From the NCBI RefSeq assembly GCF_000003855.2, contig NW_003101680.1, positions 5,497,510 to 5,561,509 on the forward strand: DNA of 64,000 bases, given 5' to 3'. Both the position numbers and the translations under genes were made by a program. Positions 59,423 through 64,000 of this stretch are shown in pieces; within the stretch, counting starts at the first letter, position 1, and each line of letters starts with the position of its first letter. Source of the stretch: Blastomyces gilchristii SLH14081 (Eukaryota; Ascomycota; Eurotiomycetes; Onygenales; Ajellomycetaceae). A model generated the notes under the pieces. The model saw nothing but the letters and a program-made list of their open reading frames with translations, ran no database searches and was not told where the DNA came from.

Positions 59423-59545
59423 TGAATGAAGATAATGTTGCTATATAACACTGTAGCTGTTTCTGTACATCTTTGAAAGCTGTTAATAGTTTCTTTGTCT
59501 CTTTATGTTTGATAAGTCAATAATATATTCTGATGCACTCTTTCT

Positions 59546-59631
59546 TTCATCATCATCATTATCATCATTATCATTATCATCATCATTATCATCATCATCA
59601 TTATCATTATCATTATCATTATCATTATATC
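59546..59631 (+). repeat. (ATC/ATT)n microsatellite
   Basis: It is a continuous TCATCATCATTATCATCATT-type run inside hAT copy 2. Confidence 0.92.
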
Positions 59632-59689
59632 ATTGCCTGTCTTTATCTCTCTCTTAACACTTATTAAAATCAATTATGTCATTTCTCTT

Positions 59690-60500
59690 CAAATATTCTG
59701 CAGTTCTGTGAATCATCAAGGCGCGTGAGTGCCATCACAGATTGAAGAGAGAGAAGAAGAAGGTGTTCAAGCATGAGAAGACAGATTATAAGACATGTTA
59801 TAATACCTTGAAGAGGCTCTGTAAGAGAGCAGAATGATAACAATTTTAAGTAACACTTCTGATAGATTTAGACTGAACTAAGTATAGAAATAATGCAGAT
59901 GATACTGTCTGTGAGAGATTGAAAAAGAAGATAGTGAAGAGTCTTATACAGCAGTGATAGAATCAGAAGAAGTTCTGAGAATGATTTGAGATCAAGATGA
60001 AGAAAGAGAGAGAGAAGAAGAGTATTACTGTAAATAAGCAGCAGTAGAAGAAGATTAAGAAGGTATTAAAGCAGGAGATAAAGAAGTCAAAACTGATAAG
60101 TTTTTTATTAAGAGATAATGATTTTTGATAATACTTCTGTTCTCTAATTGATTAGCAGAAGCTGATAGAGAAGAAGGAGATTAAGGCCTTGTTCAGGTCT
60201 TGAATGCACTTCATGATTCAGGACATTGAGAAGACAGCTCTGCTCTCTGAGCATGTCAATCTGCTTGCTGCTAAGATGAAACCTGAGACAGCAGATCAGC
60301 AAATGTGGGATTTTGAGATGCAGGTTGACCTGGCTGAGAGAGAGTAGTGAGAATCCTTCTCTGAGAAGGCAGCAGAGAGAGATTTTAAGATGATTATCAT
60401 CTTAGATGAGAAGAAGAAGAAGAAGAATGAGAATGAGAAGTGAATTGTAAAGAATGATAAGAAGAATGAGAAAGAGAAGAAAGATAATAAGTAGAAAAAG
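59690..60500 (+). pseudogene. Lys/Glu-rich accessory reading frame of the hAT element, degraded
   Basis: Long stretches read as one protein despite stops: LKREKKKVFKHEKTDYKTCY, LKRLCKRAE, then EIKMKKEREKKSITVNKQQ. After a segment of about 60 nt follow IEKTALLSEHVNLLAAKMKP, ETADQQMWDFEMQVDLAERE and FSEKAAERDFKMIIILDEKK, ending in a K/E/N-rich tail. It is predicted mostly helical, possibly coiled coil and nucleic-acid-binding by charge. It is upstream of the transposase on the same strand and could be its N-terminal exons or a separate gene. No family recognised. Confidence 0.55.
60100..60158 (+). other. Candidate intron in the accessory frame
   Basis: It starts GTTTTTTATT and has CTAAT near the end and TTAG/CAG acceptors. 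It differs in length by 4 nt from copy 1. Simple GT-AG removal does not restore one frame, so the exact borders are unsure. Confidence 0.35.
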
Positions 60501-61289
60501 TTTTTTTCTTTTTATATTAGTTAGTTATAAGTTTGTAACTATTAGTTAATAATTGAAATTAATTTTGAGTTTTCAAAAATTATTGTACAAGTTGTAATCA
60601 ATTATCAATATCAGGAATAATATATATATATATGTTCAACTATCATGTCATGCCATTATAATGTATAAGTATCAACATTTTTTCAACATTAATATTCACA
60701 ATATTAATATATTTTTAATGATATCATCTGATAATGTAATTTGATAACACTCTCTTTCATAATATTAATATATTTCAAGAAATATGACAGAGATTAATCA
60801 AGATTATTTGTTTACTTTTATACATTGATGATATTCAATCTGAGTTAGTACTAAAATTATAACTAAGCTAAGAAAGAAGATTATTTTCTCTTATATTAAT
60901 TCTTCTTACACACATCAGTAATCAGTTATTGAAAATAAATTATCATCTTTCTTAAATTATTATCATGTCTTCTGAATTCACTTCTTTCACTTCTTTTACT
61001 TCTATTGAAGATTCACAAACTCTTTAAGAAATCACTATAAATTATAAAGTCTATGTTATTTACAATTCAATACAGAATGCTTTCTTTCAATCATAATAAA
61101 TGATTACTTTATTCTTCACATCTGATTCCAGGTTATAAAATTTATGAAAAACTCAACACAAACACTGAGATGAACTATGAAATAATTATTAACAGATTGT
61201 ATTGCAGATTACTGAAGAGTTCTCTCTCTGCTACAATCACTATAACTTCATTCAGAAACATTCATCATGAACTGATCATGACTCTGAAG

Positions 61290-63250
61290 AAATTTTCTGA
61301 TATCTGAAGTCATCAGAATGCAGACAATAAAAGAAAAATAATCAGAAAATTACTACTGAGCTGATAAGTTACTCTATCAGATAATGATTTTTGATAATAC
61401 TAACTTTCTAATTTGAAGAAAATCATGTGAAAATGATCATATATTAGTACTCTGATTTCACAACTCTCATCTGATAACTTCTGTGAACAATTACTTTACA
61501 TGTGTATATCTCTGAATCTTTCTCTTTAATTAATTGAAAACTCTGAATTCTGAACACTTCTTCAAATGCTTAATTCAAATCTTCATATTTCACATCAATT
61601 CTGTCTTCAGTTCAATCTTGAGATATACTACAAAGTTAATATACAACATCTAGAATCAGAGTTGAAGAATCATTGAAGAGTGTCTCTCACAGTGAATACA
61701 TGAACTAGTACAAACAATCTTGCATTTATGAGAGTTACATGTTATTATATTGATGAGAACTGAACTTATTAAGAGACATTAATTGAATTTGAATCATTGA
61801 TCAGTAGTTATACTGAGGATTATATGGCAGAGATATTAATGACTGTGATTAAAAATGACTATTGAGATATTAGTCTCAGTCTTCTTACAATTATAACTGA
61901 CAATGCTGCAAATAACTACACTATGATGAATAGCTTAGAGCAAAAATTGGCTTTGCATTTCTGAAATGATAAACAAGGTCATATTCTCTGCATTGCTCAT
62001 GTGGTTCAACTTGTGATGCAAACACTGATAAAGAATCTTAACATTGAGATGAAGAATAATGAGATGACTGGTTCTTGAGATGAGAATGAGATGAAAGTGA
62101 TTACTCAAGTAACTTTTACATTCACTTTATAAAAGATAATGTTTTTTGATAACACTTTTTAATATTGCTTTTTGATAATGCTTTTTGATAACACTACTGT
62201 TAATTTTGAATAGATTGACTAATAATTTAAATATTACAGATTTGAAACATTGTTAATGTGATTTGTATCTTCTCTAAACAATAACAATGATTTCATGATA
62301 TTCAATAAATAAACAAATCAGTCACATCACTGAATATGATACAGAATATTAAAATATGATGAAGTTCAACATATGAGATGACTGTTCAGACTCTTCAATT
62401 GCATCAGATAATTGATCATTGAGTGTAACACTCTGATCAGAAAAAGATTCAGACATTGAAACTTTCTGATATAAAGTGAACTCAGTTGAAATATGTGATT
62501 GATTTACTGTTTCAGTTTTATAAGATAACAAAGACAGTCTCAATCACTTGTACACTAATACTGCAGTCAGTCTGATGAGTGTATAACAGTTTATTTACTT
62601 ATCTTGAGAAGCAGTTGAATCACTCAAAAAGAAATTCAGTCTGAGATAATACTATAGTGCAGGCTATTATTGCTGTAAGAGAGAAACTGGCATATTACTA
62701 CAGCAAAACTGAACAATCTTTTGCAGAGTACTATACTGTAGCAGCTCTACTAGATCTCTCTTATTAAATTAACATCTACACATCTCAAGATTGAACAGAG
62801 AAGGAATAAGACTTGTATGTTAAATTAGTCTGAGACTACTACAATGTCAACTATCAGAGATTTGAATGAGCAGATGTTAGAGATGTAGAGACAGTGAAAT
62901 ACAATTCTCTAGTAAGTAATGATCTTTGATAACACTTCATATCACATAGAACTATAATACTAACTTTGAAACAGAACTTGCATACATTGATTGCAACTGA
63001 AAATCAGATAAAATTACATACTTATAAAACTGAATTTGACTACTATCTTCAAGATGATTCAACAAATTTACATGCTAAATCAATTCTAGAGTTATGAAAA
63101 ATTGTTAAGAGTACATATTCAACTATTGTACTGATGATGTGTGATATTCTGATAATTTCATTGACAGGGGTGAGAATGAAGTGAAAGTTCAACTCAAGTT
63201 GAGATATTTATCACTATTATCAGAGACAATTACAAGAAGAAACAATCAAG
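61290..63250 (+). pseudogene. hAT transposase, RIP-degraded
   Basis: Blocks in order: a STNNLAFMRVTCYYIDEN-like segment (about 61710-61765, the W-T-S-x-x-x-x-x-F-x-x-x-T-x-H-x-I-D region); LISSYTEDYMAEILMTVIKN; TIITDNAANNYTMMNSLEQK with catalytic Asp (about 61885-61945); NDKQGHILCIAHVVQLVMQ, the C-x-x-H-x-x-x-L helix; VYNSLFTYLEKQLNHSKRN and REKLAYYYSK (about 62575-62700); and the C-terminal dimerisation region TEFDYYLQDDSTNLHAKSIL (63026-63085) to YSTIVLMMCDILIISLTGVR (63105-63165). The order and spacing are those of hAT transposases. Stops are of the TGG/CAA/CGA-derived type. Introns are likely. Confidence 0.88.
62912..62974 (+). other. Intron in the hAT transposase (63 nt)
   Basis: 5' GTAAGT, branch site TACTAAC, 3' CAG. 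It is phase 0: the codons before it (VETVKYNSL) join directly to NLHTLIATENQIK, which leads into the dimerisation region. It is conserved in copy 1 at 3716-3778. It contains the ATGATCTTTGATAACACTT core discussed in the findings. Confidence 0.88.
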
Positions 63251-63707
63251 AAACTCATGATTATAAAACATGAAATTATCAGATAGTGTAATACCTCTGA
63301 TCACAGTATATCAGAGAAGTGTAGTTTTCATGAGAAAGTGAAGAATAAACTTACACAAGAATGTATTTAGTTGTTTCATGAGCATTATCAATAATCATTA
63401 CCAAATTCTGATTATATAAGCAATCACTGAATGAACTGAATGAGACTGAATTTGATCTTTAGTCTCAGTCTCATTCTGATTTTGAAAGAATGATCATCTT
63501 TCACAGTTTATTCTGAGAAATTACTCTCATTTCACTGTTCTTGAATTAAATCTGGTCATTTTTCACACTATTTCTCTCAGAAATGGTTCATTTTCAGATT
63601 TTTTTGAGACTTGGTCCTGGTGGGACTCATGTCAAGAAATGTATGAGATCAGACCAAATGAGACCAAATGTGAAATTCATGGTCCCGGCGGCCAGTTTAC
63701 TCTAGCC

Positions 63708-64000
63708 TATCAGAGTGCTCTGTCTAGAGTCTAGATACACATCTAAACCTGCTAGTTAGATTATTTTCAAAATCATTCTCTGTATTTAAGAGAAAGCTAG
63801 GCTCTGATAACAGCTCTAGTTAGAGACTTGCTTAAGTAGTGTATAATCACTACATTAAACTTGACTCTATATTATTAGAATCTTGACAAGTGTACAGTAG
63901 AATAGTGAAACATTGACATCTCATATCAACTCTGATGAGTGTTCACAGAATCTCACTTAACTAGTGACTTGACTTACAGTAGAGAGTTCTACCTCACATC
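63708..64000. other. Unassigned sequence right of hAT copy 2
   Basis: It is the continuation of 57621-57918. No coding or repeat signature recognised. Confidence 0.5.

Larger units (their letters stand above)
57927..63699 (+). mobile_element. hAT DNA transposon copy 2 (5773 bp), structurally complete
   Basis: The left end is TAGACTGACT, the right end GGCCAGTTTA. A perfect 8-bp duplication CTCTAGCC lies at 57919-57926 and 63700-63707. About 110 bp at the right end and about 35 bp at the left end are shared with the 506-bp MITEs. It contains an A-rich tract (58300-58447), an ATC/ATT microsatellite, a Lys/Glu-rich frame (59690-60500), and the transposase (about 61290-63250). It is collinear with copy 1. 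Stops in all long frames make it non-autonomous now. Confidence 0.93.

Overview
The window looks like a chromosomal segment of a filamentous ascomycete, most probably an onygenalean fungus of the Blastomyces/Histoplasma/Emmonsia type. This is inferred from architecture and from the character of the one host protein, not from a database search. About nine tenths of it is AT-rich sequence in which CpG, CC and GG are strongly depleted. Every transposon reading frame there is broken by C-to-T / G-to-A changes, as expected of repeat-induced point mutation (RIP). In the middle (about 31.44-37.30 kb) sits a sharply bounded island of normal composition with a single apparent host gene at 33922-35532.

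Left block (1-31.1 kb). Three copies of one Ty3/Gypsy family (called Gypsy-1 here: LTRs of about 165-179 bp, TGTGATTC...GAATCACA) lie at 1-1893 (3' part), 5400-13646 (pol on -) and 21228-29941 (pol on +). A second Gypsy family (Gypsy-2: 258-bp LTRs, TGTAAGAA...TTCTTACA) spans 2131-20609. It is split by a hAT DNA transposon (2991-17557), which is itself split by a Gypsy-1 element and by a 508-bp MITE. Further MITEs sit at 1894-2130, 18214-18719 and 27823-28328. A 642-bp TIR element flanked by TA lies at 30450-31091, beside the island.

Right block (37.3-64 kb). A Copia relic (about 37.98-38.60 kb) is followed by a third Gypsy family (Gypsy-3) at 38687-52505. It is inserted in a hAT fragment with a 5-bp duplication and is itself split by a full Gypsy-2 element (42394-50039, duplication GATAT). 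Two tRNA-derived SINEs (43774-44156 and 51588-51961) lie inside these retroelements. Then come a second Gypsy-3 copy (53019-56248, carrying a 506-bp MITE), a MITE fragment, a 5'-truncated LINE (56484 to about 57620, - strand), and a second near-complete hAT element (57927-63699, 8-bp duplication CTCTAGCC).

The pieces fit as a nested stack. The two hAT copies have nearly equal net lengths (about 5.80 and 5.77 kb), and the 506-508-bp MITEs share their termini and their 8-bp target duplications. The MITEs are therefore most simply deletion derivatives moved by the hAT transposase. The LINE and the SINEs share a similar 3' tail ending in (AAT)n, suggesting the LINE machinery mobilised the SINE. 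The most unusual observations are a 13-bp unit (GATAACGCTTTTT-like) recurring in the MITEs and in candidate introns of the hAT transposase, an extra Lys/Glu-rich reading frame inside the hAT, antisense frames that stay open in several element copies, and a RIP-like signature biased to CpC/CpG rather than the classical CpA.
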